A stretch of DNA of 64,000 nucleotides from the NCBI RefSeq assembly GCF_018614095.1, contig NZ_JAGGOY010000024.1, positions 22,010 to 86,009 of the forward strand. Direction: 5' to 3'. The notes under the pieces were generated by a model. It saw only the letters and a program-made list of their open reading frames with translations, was not told the origin of the DNA and searched no databases. The position numbers were made by a program, and so were the translations under genes. The stretch is from Streptomyces sp. ISL-87. Its GTDB lineage: Bacteria; Actinomycetota; Actinomycetes; Streptomycetales; Streptomycetaceae. How positions within the stretch are numbered: position 1 is the stretch's first letter; each line of letters starts with the position of its first letter. Of this stretch, positions 9,145 to 18,248 are shown one piece after another.

Positions 9145-9495
9145 GTGCTGCGGCTGGCGCCGCGCCGGAGCGAGCACGTGGTGTGTGCCGGTGGAGGAAC
9201 GGTTCTGGGGGCCGGGGAGATGAGCTTCCGAGAGGAGTCCGGGCAGTGGATGGTCAGCGAGGTCAGCAACCAGTCGACCGGATATTGCCCGGACCTCAGC
9301 TCGTGGCCGGCCGTCGCAGACGCCTTGGACGCAGCCGGGATCGAGCACCCCGTCGGCTTCACCCACGAGGTGGTGTTCCGTCGCTGTCCGGCCTGCCGTC
9401 ACCTCAACATTGTGCGGGAGGAGGACTTTGTCTGCGTCTTCTGCGATGAGGCACTGCCGCACGAATGGAACGTGGACGTGTGCACTGAAGGCTAG
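9145..9495 (+). CDS. Zinc-ribbon protein of unknown function, probably 5'-truncated
   Basis: The frame carries two CxxC knuckles in RCPACRHLN and CVFCDEAL, spaced as in a treble-clef or zinc-ribbon fold, and ends shortly after. The first usable codon is a GTG at 9145 with no ribosome site, while protein-like sequence (SPVTFVIDAAGV) continues upstream to a TAG at 9085. The original N-terminus is therefore probably lost or frameshifted. The opposite strand over 9000-9135 shows short plausible peptide frames that also break, consistent with decay. Function unknown. Confidence 0.45.
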   Translation: MLRLAPRRSEHVVCAGGGTVLGAGEMSFREESGQWMVSEVSNQSTGYCPDLSSWPAVADALDAAGIEHPVGFTHEVVFRRCPACRHLNIVREEDFVCVFCDEALPHEWNVDVCTEG

Positions 9496-9611
9496 TGCCG
9501 TGGCACTGGGTAGGCGGCCCGGCCGAGCGGCGGTGCAACTTCCCGGCCCTCCCAGGAGGCGGCTGGGGAGGGCCGGGGTTGAGACACTTGACCACCGCGC
9601 TGCGGGGATGG

Positions 9612-10790
9612 TCAAGCCTGCGCCCCGGCGAGTGCCGGCTCCTCGTGTTCGCAGGTGGCGTCGATGCCGTACGTCTCCCAGGTGGGGAACGGGTCGTGCG
9701 AGGGTGCGGATTCCCCCTCGGCCAGCAGGCATGCGGTGAGCGCGGCCCGCAGGGCTTCGGGGCGCAGGCCGGTGCCGATGAAGACCAGTTCCTGGCCCTG
9801 GAGGTCGTACGGGGTGCGGGCTCCGGAGGGTTCGAAGCGTGCGACGGCCCCGGCCTGGGACCACAGCCCGGTCACGGTCGGGCGGCTGGCCAGCCAGAAG
9901 AAGCCCTTGGATCGCAGGATCTGGCCGTAGGTGCCGCTGTCCATGCCCTTGGTGACGAACGTCCACAGGCGGCCTGGGTGGAAGGGCCGGTCGGAGCGGA
10001 AGACGATGCTGGAGATGCCGTATTCCTCGGTCTCCGGCACATGGTCGCCGTTGAGTTCCATGACCCAGCCAGGTGCCTGCTGGGCGCGTTCGAGGTCGAA
10101 GAGGCCGGTGCCGAGGACGTCGCCGAGCTGTACGCGCCCGCGGGTGGCGGGCACGATGCGGGCGGCCGGGTTGAGCCGGCTGAGCGCCGCCCGCAGGCGG
10201 ACGGCCGTTCCGCTGCCGACGAGGTCGAGCTTGTTGAGGACGATGACGTCGGCGAATTCGATCTGGTCCATGAGCAGGTCGCTGACGGTGCGCTCGTCGT
10301 CCTCGTACTGGTCCAGGCCGCGTTCCGCGAGGCCGTCCCCACCTGTGAGTTCGGGGAGGAAATTGGCGGCGTCGACCACGGTGACCATGGTGTCGAGGCG
10401 GGCAAGGTCGCCGAGCGTGGCGCCGTCGTTGCGGGGGAAGGCGAAGGTGGCGGCGACCGGCATCGGTTCGGAGATGCCGCTCGACTCGATGAGGAGGTAG
10501 TCGAAGCGGTCCTCGCGGGCGAGGCGGTCGACCTCTTCCAGGAGATCGTCGCGCAGGGTGCAGCAGATGCAGCCGTTGGTCATCTCGACCAGGCGTTCCT
10601 CGGTCCGCGACAGGGCGGCTTCGCCGCCGCGCACGAGCGCGGCGTCGATATTGATCTCGCTCATGTCGTTGACGATCACGGCGACCCGCAGGCCCTCGCG
10701 ATTGGTCAGGACGTGATTGAGCAGGGTGGTCTTGCCCGCGCCCAGGAATCCGGAGAGGACCGTTACGGGCAGTCGTGCGTCGTTCGTCAT
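9612..10790 (-). CDS. CobW/COG0523-family zinc metallochaperone GTPase
   Basis: 392-residue G3E GTPase. Walker A is GFLGAGKTT near residue 14, the metal-binding CxCC motif is NGCICC, the guanine specificity motif is LNKLD, and a CobW C-terminal domain follows ([15 protein letters not shown]). A tail of Cys and His residues (CEHEE) ends the protein. Such proteins deliver zinc or act under zinc starvation. It lies 6 bases after the L32 paralogue and behind a Zur-box candidate, which supports the zinc role rather than cobalamin synthesis. Confidence 0.88.
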   Translation of the reverse strand: MTNDARLPVTVLSGFLGAGKTTLLNHVLTNREGLRVAVIVNDMSEINIDAALVRGGEAALSRTEERLVEMTNGCICCTLRDDLLEEVDRLAREDRFDYLLIESSGISEPMPVAATFAFPRNDGATLGDLARLDTMVTVVDAANFLPELTGGDGLAERGLDQYEDDERTVSDLLMDQIEFADVIVLNKLDLVGSGTAVRLRAALSRLNPAARIVPATRGRVQLGDVLGTGLFDLERAQQAPGWVMELNGDHVPETEEYGISSIVFRSDRPFHPGRLWTFVTKGMDSGTYGQILRSKGFFWLASRPTVTGLWSQAGAVARFEPSGARTPYDLQGQELVFIGTGLRPEALRAALTACLLAEGESAPSHDPFPTWETYGIDATCEHEEPALAGAQA

Positions 10791-10796
10791 GCCGGA

Positions 10797-10967
10797 TCAG
10801 CTCTCGGGGCGGAGCAGGCCGCGTTCGTACGCCTTCACCAGGCGCTGGGGGACCTGGTACACGGAGCCGTCGACCGTGATCGGTACGAGCTGCGGGGTGG
10901 TGGCCTTCCACTGCGCGCGGCGGTGGCGGGTGTTGCTACGGGACAGCTTCCGCTTGGGTACGGCCAC
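10797..10967 (-). CDS. rpmF: 50S ribosomal protein L32, cysteine-free paralogue
   Basis: 56-residue L32 beginning [20 protein letters not shown], with no cysteines, so it lacks the four-Cys zinc site of the housekeeping form. The GTG start follows a CAGGAGGA ribosome site. First gene of a two-gene unit with the CobW protein, about 48 bases downstream of a Zur-box candidate. In zinc starvation such C-minus ribosomal proteins replace zinc-binding ones and release zinc. Confidence 0.9.
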   Translation of the reverse strand: MAVPKRKLSRSNTRHRRAQWKATTPQLVPITVDGSVYQVPQRLVKAYERGLLRPES

Positions 10968-11014
10968 GGGGGTCCTCCTGAATCGGTGGTGAGGGGTGAC
11001 GGGAGGACTCTACA

Positions 11015-11029
11015 TGAAAATGAATGTCA
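11015..11029. promoter_or_regulatory. Zur box candidate upstream of rpmF-cobW
   Basis: TGAAAATGAATGTCA differs at two positions from the Streptomyces Zur consensus TGAAAATGATTTTCA as I recall it. It lies upstream of the minus-strand rpmF start, the expected place for a repressor site. Confidence 0.8.
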
Positions 11030-11069
11030 TTAGACGTTCCTTCGGTGGGGCCGTGCCGACGTGCCCGAA

Positions 11070-11099
11070 GACCGCCTCGCGCAGCAGCGCGAGGCGGTC
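11070..11099. terminator. Terminator of the rpmB-rpsN unit
   Basis: Perfect 12-base stem (GACCGCCTCGCG / CGCGAGGCGGTC) with a 6-base loop CAGCAG, 30 bases after the rpsN stop on the minus strand. No T-run, as is usual in Streptomyces. It also insulates the unit from the rpmF promoter region. Confidence 0.75.
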
Positions 11100-11129
11100 G
11101 CCGTGGGCGAGATCGTTCGGTTACCCCGG

Positions 11130-11435
11130 TTACCAGGAGGACTTGGTTACTCCGGGCAGGAATCCCGCGTGCGCCTGCTGTCGTGCCCGTACCCGGGAGA
11201 GCCCGAACTTGCGCAGGTAGCCGCGGGGGCGGCCGTCCGTGCTGTCGCGGTTGCGTACCCGCGTGGCGCTGGCGTCGCGCGGCTGTCGGCGGAGCTCGGC
11301 CAGCGCGGTCTCCCGTTCGGCTGCCGTGGAGGACGGGCGGCGGATGGTCTCCTTCAGTTCGGCCCGACGCGCGGCGTACCGCTCGACGGTCGCCTTGCGC
11401 TTCTCGTTCTGCGCGATCTTGCTTTTCTTCGCCAT
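11130..11435 (-). CDS. rpsN: 30S ribosomal protein S14, cysteine-free paralogue
   Basis: 101-residue long-form S14 ([14 protein letters not shown] at the start, [23 protein letters not shown] near the end in two parts), without the CxxC pairs of the zinc-binding form. It overlaps the stop of rpmB by one base (TGATG), so the two are coupled. Part of the zinc-starvation set. Confidence 0.92.
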   Translation of the reverse strand: MAKKSKIAQNEKRKATVERYAARRAELKETIRRPSSTAAERETALAELRRQPRDASATRVRNRDSTDGRPRGYLRKFGLSRVRARQQAHAGFLPGVTKSSW

Positions 11436-11671
11436 CAGGCCTTCCCCCCTCGTGCGCGGATCCGGGCCACGGCCGCCTCGATGCCGATGGCGTCCACGGT
11501 CTTGATCGCCTTGGTGCTCAGGGTCAGGCGGATGTGGCGGCCTTCGCTGGGCAGCCAGTAGCGCCTGCGCTGGGTGTTCGGGTCGAAGCGGCGCGAGGTG
11601 CGCCGGTGGGAGTGGGAGATGGTGTTGCCGAATCCCGGCTTGGCGCCGGTCAGTTGGCAGTGGGCTGACAT
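11435..11671 (-). CDS. rpmB: 50S ribosomal protein L28, zinc-free paralogue
   Basis: 78-residue L28 with the family core [20 protein letters not shown]. Only one Cys (MSAHCQLTG) remains where the housekeeping form has CxxC, and the second CxxC is absent, so it cannot form the zinc ribbon. It is the first gene of a leftward unit that diverges from rpmG, with a Zur-box candidate between them. Confidence 0.9.
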   Translation of the reverse strand: MSAHCQLTGAKPGFGNTISHSHRRTSRRFDPNTQRRRYWLPSEGRHIRLTLSTKAIKTVDAIGIEAAVARIRARGGKA

Positions 11672-11711
11672 GGGTGGTATCGCCTCTCGGTGCGGTCGAC
11701 CGTATTGGAAA

Positions 11712-11726
11712 TGGAAACCATTGTCA
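11712..11726. promoter_or_regulatory. Zur box candidate between rpmB and rpmG
   Basis: TGGAAACCATTGTCA matches 11 of 15 bases of the Zur consensus and sits in the 67-base divergent gap, so one site could repress both units. The rpmG start is only 12 bases beyond it, which leaves almost no untranslated leader on that side. Confidence 0.6.
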
Positions 11727-11738
11727 TATACTAGCCGC

Positions 11739-11903
11739 ATGGCACGCAACGAACTCCGCCCGATCATCAAGCTCCGCTCCACCGAGGGCACCGGATTCAC
11801 CTACGTCACCCGCAAGAACCGGCGGAACAACCCCGACCGGCTGGTGCTGCGCAAGTACGACCCCGTCCTGCGCCGCCACGTCGACTTCCGCGAAGAGCGC
11901 TGA
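11739..11903 (+). CDS. rpmG: 50S ribosomal protein L33, cysteine-free paralogue
   Basis: 54-residue L33 starting [17 protein letters not shown], entirely without cysteines. It begins the rightward unit rpmG-rpmE-cobW2-rpsR. The ATG lies just past the Zur-box candidate, so the transcript may be nearly leaderless. A short CCCTT-rich tract (11911-11945) separates it from rpmE. Confidence 0.92.
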   Translation: MARNELRPIIKLRSTEGTGFTYVTRKNRRNNPDRLVLRKYDPVLRRHVDFREER

Positions 11904-11964
11904 GCCCTGCCCTGCCCTGCCCCTTCCCCTTCCCCTTCCCCGAGCCCTTCGAGAGGTCCCTGCC

Positions 11965-12210
11965 ATGAAGCCCGGCATCCACCCCGCCTACGGCCCCGTC
12001 GTGTTCCGCGATTCCGCCTCCGGCACCGCGTTCCTCACCCGCTCCACGATGACCAGCGACAAGACCGTCGAATGGGAGGACGGCAACACCTACCCGGTCG
12101 TGGACGTGGAGATCTCCTCCGCCAGCCACCCCTTCTACACAGGCACCGCCCGGGTTCTGGACACCGCCGGCCGCGTCGAGCGATTCGAGCGCCGTTACGG
12201 AGCCCGGTGA
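11965..12210 (+). CDS. rpmE: 50S ribosomal protein L31 type B, cysteine-free
   Basis: 81-residue L31 ([16 protein letters not shown], then [13 protein letters not shown]), the zinc-independent B type with no cysteines. A GAGAGG ribosome site precedes the ATG. Its stop overlaps the start of the next gene by one base (TGATG). Belongs to the Zur-type ribosomal replacement set. Confidence 0.92.
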   Translation: MKPGIHPAYGPVVFRDSASGTAFLTRSTMTSDKTVEWEDGNTYPVVDVEISSASHPFYTGTARVLDTAGRVERFERRYGAR

Positions 12211-13364
12211 TGGAGGAAGAGCACAAGCTCCCCGTCGTGATCGTCGCCGGCATTCATGCCGATGCCCGCAGGCAGGTCGTCGACCACCTCCTGCGGGCCG
12301 TCCCCGGGAGTGTGGCGCTCCACCACGACCTCACAGGGGCCGCCGACGGCGCCGTCCGCCGCCTCGTCCGCGACGCCTCCGGCGACCTCTCGCACGGTGA
12401 GACGCCGTTGGTCAACGACTGCGCGTGCTGTGCACTGCGCGAAGACCTCGTTCCGGAACTGGAGCGGCTGGCCGGCAGCGGCCTGACCCGGCTGGCCGTG
12501 GTCGAGCTGTGGGATTCGGTCGAGCCGAAGGCCATGGCGGAGGTGATCGCCGGGCACGGCGGAGAGGCCCTGACGCTGACGAACGTGATCACCGCCGTGG
12601 ACCCCGCGCTCGTACTGCCCTACCTCGCCAACGGCGACGACCTGGCCGAGGCCGGGCTTGCCGCGGCTCCCACCGATCAGCGGACCGTCGGTGACACTTG
12701 GGCCCGCCAGCTGGAGTACGCGCCCGTCGTCGCCGTCGTGGACAGCGACGACGACGCCGACGAGGAGGACCACGCCCTCCTCGCGCAGCTGCACCCCACC
12801 GCCCGTCGCGTGCCCGTCGGTTCCGGCGAGCTCGCGCAGGTCGCGTTCGACGGCTTCGACGTCGAGGTGGCTGCGGCCGCCCAGCATCCGGCCTGCGCGC
12901 TCCTGCCCCAGGAAGCGGACGAGGCGGGCGTCACCACACTCGTCTGGCGCCGCCACCGCCCCTTCCACCCCGAACGGCTGTACCGGGCGCTGGAGAACCT
13001 GTGCTGCGCCGCCGCCCGCAGCCGCGGGCGCTTCTGGCTCGCCGATCGCCCTGACACCCTGCTCGCGTGGGACGCGGCGGGCGGTGCGCTGTGCGTGGAG
13101 AGCGCCGGCCCGTGGCTGGCGTCCCTGCCCGACGCCGCCTGGGAGATGGTCCCGCCGATGCGCAGGGCGGCGGCCGCGCTCGACTGGCATCCCGACCACG
13201 GCGACTGCTGCCAGCACCTCGTCTTCACCTCGCCGGGCCTCGACCGCGACGGGCTGGAACGACTCCTCGACTCCTGTCTGCTGACGGACGCGGAATACAC
13301 CTCCGGGCGCGAAGCCTGGAAGCGCCTACCCGCCGCCTTCGACTCCCTCCTCGACCCGGCCTGA
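12210..13364 (+). CDS. CobW-like protein with a lost P-loop
   Basis: 384-residue relative of the zinc GTPase at 9612-10790. The fold is recognisable: N-terminal strand LPVVIVAG, the CxCC region appears as NDCACC, and the C-terminal domain has [17 protein letters not shown]. However, the Walker A stretch reads [10 protein letters not shown] in place of GxxGxGKT, and the NKxD motif is replaced by acidic sequence, so GTP binding in the usual way is unlikely. It is coupled to L31 and precedes S18. It may bind or carry zinc without GTPase activity. Confidence 0.8.
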   Translation: MEEEHKLPVVIVAGIHADARRQVVDHLLRAVPGSVALHHDLTGAADGAVRRLVRDASGDLSHGETPLVNDCACCALREDLVPELERLAGSGLTRLAVVELWDSVEPKAMAEVIAGHGGEALTLTNVITAVDPALVLPYLANGDDLAEAGLAAAPTDQRTVGDTWARQLEYAPVVAVVDSDDDADEEDHALLAQLHPTARRVPVGSGELAQVAFDGFDVEVAAAAQHPACALLPQEADEAGVTTLVWRRHRPFHPERLYRALENLCCAAARSRGRFWLADRPDTLLAWDAAGGALCVESAGPWLASLPDAAWEMVPPMRRAAAALDWHPDHGDCCQHLVFTSPGLDRDGLERLLDSCLLTDAEYTSGREAWKRLPAAFDSLLDPA

Positions 13365-13419
13365 GCCCTACAGCGCAGGCAAAACCGTGACGGAAACGTT
13401 CATCCAAGGAGAAGCATCC

Positions 13420-13656
13420 ATGGCCCGACGCCACGAGCCCCGCAAGCCCGTCAAGTCCCGCCCCAACCCGCTCGACGTAGCCGGGATTACGTACATCGAC
13501 TACAAGGACACCGACCTGCTGCGCAAGTTCATCTCCGACCGCGGCAAGATCCGCAGCCGGCGCGTCACGCGGATCACGGCCCAGCAGCAGCGAAAGCTCG
13601 CCGCCGCGATCAAGAACGCACGAGAGATGGCCCTGCTGCCGTACGCCGGCCGCTGA
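13420..13656 (+). CDS. rpsR: 30S ribosomal protein S18, zinc-independent paralogue
   Basis: 78-residue S18 with the family core [19 protein letters not shown] and no cysteines. A clear AAGGAGAA ribosome site precedes the ATG. Last gene of the rightward unit, followed 16 bases later by a very long hairpin. Confidence 0.92.
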   Translation: MARRHEPRKPVKSRPNPLDVAGITYIDYKDTDLLRKFISDRGKIRSRRVTRITAQQQRKLAAAIKNAREMALLPYAGR

Positions 13657-13671
13657 CCACGCGCATCGGCC

Positions 13672-13736
13672 TGACACAGCAGGAGGGGAGGGCGGGGGTG
13701 CTCCGAGCACCCCCGCCCTCCCCTCCTGCTGTGTCA
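13672..13736. terminator. Very long perfect hairpin terminator
   Basis: Two perfectly complementary 31-base arms (13672-13702 and 13706-13736) around a CCG loop. It lies right after rpsR and should end transcription from either side. The length is unusual for a simple terminator. Confidence 0.85.
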
Positions 13737-13755
13737 TGGCTCAGGCCGGCACCGC

Positions 13756-14440
13756 CGAAGGGACACCAATGACGCGGACGCGCTGCTGCCGCACCTGGAG
13801 CGGCTGCAGGGGGCTCGGCTTCGACGGCGTGGTCTCCTCCTGCGACTACTACCTGCCGGTGGTGGCTCGCGTCGCCGAACGGCTGGGTCTGCCCGGTGTC
13901 GCGCCGGAGGCGGTCGAGGCCGCTTGCCGCAAGGACGCGACTCGCCAGGTGCTGGCGGCGGCCGGGGTGCCCGGCCCGCGTTTCGCGCTCTGCGCGGACA
14001 TCGCGGAGGCGGAGGCCGCTGCCCTGGTGATCGGCCACCCGCTGGTCGTCAAGCCGGTGGACCTGTGCGCGGGGATGCTGGTCCGGGAGGTCGGCGACGA
14101 GCGTGAACTGGGCGAAGCCTGCCAGGCGTTGGCCGACTTCCCCGTCAACGCCCGGGAGCAGGAGCGAACACCTGTCGTCCTGATCGAGGAGCTCCTCGAC
14201 GGTCCCGAGGTCAGCGTCGAGACCGTCTCGTACGGCGGTACGACGCACGTGGTCGGGATCACGGACAAGAGCATCGGCGGGGCGCCGGCCTTCATCGAGA
14301 CCGGCCACATGTTCCCCGCGGGCATCAACGCCCCCTGGCCCGGGAGGCCGCGGACACGGCCGTACGGGCCGTCCGGGCCCTGGGGCTGGATCAGGTGGTC
14401 TGCCACACCGAGATCAAACTGACGACTTCGGGGCCGCGGG
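13756..14440 (+). pseudogene. ATP-grasp ligase remnant (two frameshifts, both ends lost)
   Basis: Three reading frames in series spell an ATP-grasp carboxylate-amine ligase: DADALLPHLERLQ, then from about 13815 GFDGVVSSCDYYLPVVARVAERL through VLIEELLDGPEVSVETVSYGG, then from about 14335 AREAADTAVRAVRALGLDQVV and HTEIKLTTSGPR. The frame changes near 13815 and 14335 and the missing start make it non-functional. It is cut on the left by the rpsR terminator and on the right by a potassium-channel-type fragment. The C-terminal remainder of the ligase is absent. Confidence 0.75.
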
Positions 14441-14447
14441 GTGCAAG

Positions 14448-14750
14448 GTGCTGCTGTTCGCGGCCGTCGAAGTGGCGGGGCATTCGGCACTGGAGGGCCG
14501 CACCATCGCCGAGTCCGTCCGTCCCGGCGCCTGGCGGGTCATCGCCCTGGACACCACGTCCCCGGACGATCGCCGCCCGGACCTCGCGATGGCCCCGGGC
14601 GGCGACGATGCCGCGCAGCAGCCCGCCCTCGTGTGGGACCTCCACCCCGGCTACGTCCTCAAGCCCCAGGACCGCTTGGTCCTGGCCGCCACGCGCCGTG
14701 GCCTGGCAGAGCTGCTCGGGCGCGGACGAGTGCGTACCTCAGGGTCCTGA
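14448..14750 (+). pseudogene. C-terminal fragment of an RCK/TrkA-type NAD-binding protein
   Basis: About 100 residues that resemble the C-terminal (TrkA-C like) part of ion-channel regulatory proteins: VEVAGHSALEGRTIAE, then WRVIAL, then HPGYVLKPQDRLVLAATRRG. The N-terminal NAD-binding domain is missing, no ribosome site precedes the GTG at 14448, and it abuts the ATP-grasp remnant directly. Regarded as a fragment left by a deletion. Confidence 0.55.
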
Positions 14751-14800
14751 GACCTGAGGGCCACCCTGACGATCGGTAGGTCCTGGAGCCAAGACGTCGC

Positions 14801-15046
14801 CTACGGCGATGCGGGAGTCGTGGACGGAGACGGCCAGGAGTAGTCGTAGGCGGGGGGATTCCACGGCTCGGGCGTGGGCTCCGGTTTGAAGGGGCCCGCC
14901 CGGTTGGCCATGAGCAACAGTATGGTTCCGGCGAAGAGCAGGCTGATGACGATCAGTGCTCGTCCCACCGGGTTGGCGGGGTTGTAGTAATAGCGCCTCG
15001 ACCACTTGCTGCGCTTGAAGATCGGCTCATCGTCGTCGTACTGCAC
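14801..15046 (-). CDS. Small single-span membrane protein, unknown
   Basis: 81 residues: an acidic then basic N-terminus (DDDEPIFKRSKWSRRYYYN), one strongly hydrophobic segment at about 28-46, and a Pro-rich tail. GTG start with an AAAGGAA ribosome site. It ends the leftward group that contains the NhaD/ArsB-type permease 24 bases upstream, so it is probably co-transcribed. No known family recognised. Confidence 0.6.
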   Translation of the reverse strand: MQYDDDEPIFKRSKWSRRYYYNPANPVGRALIVISLLFAGTILLLMANRAGPFKPEPTPEPWNPPAYDYSWPSPSTTPASP

Positions 15047-15070
15047 GGATGGTTCCTTTCGTGAGGTGGC

Positions 15071-16369
15071 TTACGCGAGGGCGAAGTAGCGCAGCCAGAT
15101 GTAGAGGGCCGCGATGGCGGTGGTTGCGGCCGTGACGACCAGGCCGTATTTGGTGAACTGCCAGAAGGTGATGGGCTGGCGGTTACGTTCGGCGATGCCG
15201 AGGACGACGACGTTGGCGGAAGCGCCGATGGCGGTGGCGTTGCCGCCGAGGTCGGCGCCCAACGCCAGGGCCCACCACATGACGTGGTCGCTGTCGCCGC
15301 CCATCGACCGGACGAGGTCGCTGGTGATGGGAGCCATCGTCGCGACGTACGGGATGTTGTCGACCACCCCGGAGAGCACGGTGGAGGCGCCGAGCATGAG
15401 CATGGAGCCGCTCAGCTCCTGGCCGCCGATGGCGCTCGCCAGAGCGTCGGAGACCTCATTGATGACACCGGTGTCGATGAGGCCGCCGATCATGATGAAC
15501 AGGCCGGCGAAGAAGGCGAGCGTGGGCCATTCGACCTCGGCCAGCACATCGCGGGTCTCCACGGTGGAGATGGCGACGAGGAGACCGGCGCCGAGGAGGG
15601 CGACGATGCTGGGTTCGTAATGCAGGACGGGGTGGAGGACGAATCCGGCGACGACGAGGGCGAGGACGATCAGGCCCTGGACGAGGAGCCGTGGGTCCTT
15701 GATGGCCTCCCTCTCCTCCAGTTCCGTGATCTCGGCGGCGCAGGTCTCGTCGTAGACGAAGGACTTGCGGAACAGCCAGCGGCACAGCCCGATGAGGACG
15801 ACCACGAGCACCGCGCACAGGGGTGCGAGGTGGACGAGGAAGTCGTTGAAGGTCAGGCCGGCGCGGCTGGCGATGATGATGTTCGGCGGGTCACCGACGA
15901 GGGTGGAGGCACCGCCGATGTTGGAGGCCAGCACCTCGGCGATCAGGAACGGCGCGGCGGGCAGGTTCAGGCGTTCGCAGACCAGCAGGGTGACCGGGAC
16001 GACGAGCAGCACGGTGGTGACGTTGTCGAGCAGGGCCGAGGCCATCGCGGTGATGACGATGAGCATGACCATGACCCGGAAGGGCCTGGCCTTGGCCTTC
16101 TTGACGGACCAGATGGCCAGGTACTCGAACATGCCGGTCTTCTTCAGCACGCCGACGATCATCATCATGCCCAGGAGCAGGAAGATGACGTTCCAGTCGA
16201 CGCCGGAGTTCTCGGAGTAGAACGCCGAGACGTCGTCGGTCGCACCGATCGCCAGCATCAGGCCGGCGCCGCCGAGGGCGGCGGCGACCCGGTGGATCTT
16301 CTCGCTGATGATCAGGGCGTAAGTGCCGAGGAAGACGGCGATCGCCGCCCAGCTGTGCCAGTCGTTCAC
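15071..16369 (-). CDS. ArsB/NhaD-family ion transporter
   Basis: 432-residue permease of about 12 spans from the ion transporter superfamily. Diagnostic stretches include LLDNVTTVLLVVPVTL, IGGASTLVGDPPNIIIA and SGVVDNIPYVATMAP, which form the two inverted helical-hairpin repeats. Substrate could be sodium/proton exchange or arsenite; no ars genes are nearby, and the adjacent antiporter suggests monovalent cation or pH homeostasis. It follows the CBS gene by 21 bases. Confidence 0.85.
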   Translation of the reverse strand: MNDWHSWAAIAVFLGTYALIISEKIHRVAAALGGAGLMLAIGATDDVSAFYSENSGVDWNVIFLLLGMMMIVGVLKKTGMFEYLAIWSVKKAKARPFRVMVMLIVITAMASALLDNVTTVLLVVPVTLLVCERLNLPAAPFLIAEVLASNIGGASTLVGDPPNIIIASRAGLTFNDFLVHLAPLCAVLVVVLIGLCRWLFRKSFVYDETCAAEITELEEREAIKDPRLLVQGLIVLALVVAGFVLHPVLHYEPSIVALLGAGLLVAISTVETRDVLAEVEWPTLAFFAGLFIMIGGLIDTGVINEVSDALASAIGGQELSGSMLMLGASTVLSGVVDNIPYVATMAPITSDLVRSMGGDSDHVMWWALALGADLGGNATAIGASANVVVLGIAERNRQPITFWQFTKYGLVVTAATTAIAALYIWLRYFALA

Positions 16370-16390
16370 GGGGCTCCAGTCGTACGGGGG

Positions 16391-16861
16391 TCAGGGTGTC
16401 GGCGGAGTGACGTCGAGAAGCCGGTCGAGGAGATGCGTGGCCGTGATGACCCCGAGGAGCCGTGGGCCCTCTTTGTCCTGCTCGACCACGGCGACCAGCG
16501 GGCTGCGCTGCTGCGCCATGAGGGTCGCCACCTCCAGCGCGGTGTCGTCGGGCGCAGCCACGGGTGGCTGCGGGGACTTGGCCGGCAGGCACTCGCCGAC
16601 GGTGCGTCCGCGCAGGGCCGCGCACAGCCCGTCGGCATGGCGTTCGTCGATGACCGCTGCCAGGGTCGGGTCCTCGAGGACGTACTCCGGCACCAGGACC
16701 CGGATCATCTGGGAGGCGGGCAGGATCGCTTTCGGGGCGCCCCGCCCGTCCAGGACCAGCAGCCCTGGCAGCCGGTGCTCGGCCATCAGCCGGGCTGCAT
16801 CCAGGGCATCGGTGTCGGTGGTGACGCTCTCGTACTGGACTGCCAGGTCACGTGCGCGCAT
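16391..16861 (-). CDS. CBS-domain pair protein
   Basis: 156-residue cytosolic protein made of two CBS motifs (about residues 5-60 and 92-152), which normally bind adenosine nucleotides and sense energy state or ionic strength. It overlaps the antiporter gene by 14 bases and precedes the NhaD/ArsB-type gene, so it probably gates one of these transporters. No other domain is present. Confidence 0.85.
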   Translation of the reverse strand: MRARDLAVQYESVTTDTDALDAARLMAEHRLPGLLVLDGRGAPKAILPASQMIRVLVPEYVLEDPTLAAVIDERHADGLCAALRGRTVGECLPAKSPQPPVAAPDDTALEVATLMAQQRSPLVAVVEQDKEGPRLLGVITATHLLDRLLDVTPPTP

Positions 16862-18116
16862 GGGCTGTTCCCTTCGCCTGGGGTTCGGTGTGGTGCTCAG
16901 CCTCGTCCGCGTCCGGGATGCCGACCAGGTCGTTGACGCGGAACATACGGGCGACCGGAACGTCTGTGCTGCTGTGCGCGATGATCGAGAACGCGATGCA
17001 CACCGCGATCAGGGTGTAGGCCTGCTCGGCCTGCGGGATGCCGGACTGGAGTACCAGCAGCCCGTATACCACCGAGGCGAACCCCTTGGGCCCGAACCAG
17101 GCCGCAGCCAGCTTCTCCCGGCGGTCGAAGTGCGTCCCGATGAGCGACAGCAGCAGCGACGCCGGCCGGATCAGCGCGATCGCCAGAATCACGGCCACGT
17201 ACCCGCCGAGCGGCAGGTCGCCGAACAGCCGCGGAGTCAGGAGCGCCCCGAAGACCAGTAGGGCCGCGAACTTGGCCAGCTCGGCGAGGGCTTCCCCGAG
17301 CGGCTCGAACGCGTGCTTGGACTCGGGCGATACGGAGGCCAGCACCGCGCCCGCCGAGAACGCGGCGAGGTAGGGGTTGGCGTGGGTGAGGTGGCAGGCC
17401 GCGTAGAGGATCACGCCGGTCGCCAGCGGCAGCAGAGGCTGGAGCTTCGGCTCGGCCCCCAGCAGCCGGAACCGTACGAGCCCGCTGACCAGCAGCGGCA
17501 GCACGACACCGAACGCGAGCCCGAGAGCCAGCTCAAGCACGATCTTCGACGCCGATGCCTCGGCCGAACCGGCAGCTGAACCGGCCGAACCCGCGGCCGG
17601 GCCGGCGGCCGCGATCAGGAGCAGCACGACGGGCAGCGCGAGGCCGTCGTTGATGCCGCTCTCCACGTTCAGCAGCTGCCGCAGCCGGGCCGGGACCTCC
17701 TTGCGCCCGACGATCGCCGAGGCGAACACGGGGTCGGTCGGCGCGAGTACCGCGCCCACGAGGAAGGAGGTCGTCCAGTCCAGCCCCACCAGGTAGTGCG
17801 TGACCAGCGCCATGAACACGAACGCGAGCGGCATCCCCAGCCCCAGTGCGCGTGCCGGGTTCTTCCAGGCGCTGCGCAGGGCGGGGAAGGAGACGTGCAT
17901 GCCATCGGTGAACAGCACCGCGAACAGGGCGAGGTCGGCGGTGACGGCGACGATGTCGCTGTCCGGGGTGATGTGGATCAGCCCGAGGAACCCATCGCTG
18001 ACCAGGGCGCCGCCGACGAGGAAGAGGAAGGAGGTGGAAAGGACCGTGCGGGCGGCGAGCCCGGACAGCAGCACCGCGACCAGCAGGGCCACACCGAAAA
18101 CCGCGACAAGCACCAT
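16848..18116 (-). CDS. CPA1-type cation/proton antiporter
   Basis: About 422 residues with roughly 12 spans. Key stretches: GAVLAPTDPVFASAIVG and NVESGINDGLALPVVLL, the family sites that carry the transport aspartates. An alanine/glycine-rich insert (about residues 190-215) sits in a loop. The frame is open upstream to 18284, but the ATG at 18114-18116 starts right before the first span and has a GGGGG ribosome-like site. First gene of a leftward ion-homeostasis group with the CBS and NhaD/ArsB proteins. Confidence 0.82.
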   Translation of the reverse strand: MVLVAVFGVALLVAVLLSGLAARTVLSTSFLFLVGGALVSDGFLGLIHITPDSDIVAVTADLALFAVLFTDGMHVSFPALRSAWKNPARALGLGMPLAFVFMALVTHYLVGLDWTTSFLVGAVLAPTDPVFASAIVGRKEVPARLRQLLNVESGINDGLALPVVLLLIAAAGPAAGSAGSAAGSAEASASKIVLELALGLAFGVVLPLLVSGLVRFRLLGAEPKLQPLLPLATGVILYAACHLTHANPYLAAFSAGAVLASVSPESKHAFEPLGEALAELAKFAALLVFGALLTPRLFGDLPLGGYVAVILAIALIRPASLLLSLIGTHFDRREKLAAAWFGPKGFASVVYGLLVLQSGIPQAEQAYTLIAVCIAFSIIAHSSTDVPVARMFRVNDLVGIPDADEAEHHTEPQAKGTAHART

Positions 18117-18248
18117 GACGAACGCCCCCGATCGGAAAAAGAGACCTATCCCTTGTTCGCCGACCAGGCTTCCCGGCACACCGCAACCGATCTTATGTGT
18201 TCTTGATGCGTCATTGACAGGACCTTGATGACCGGAAATCCGGCCCCG

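Noticed and set aside
15071..16369. Arsenite efflux system
   Set aside because: The permease resembles ArsB as well as NhaD, but no arsenate reductase, ArsR or other ars gene is nearby.
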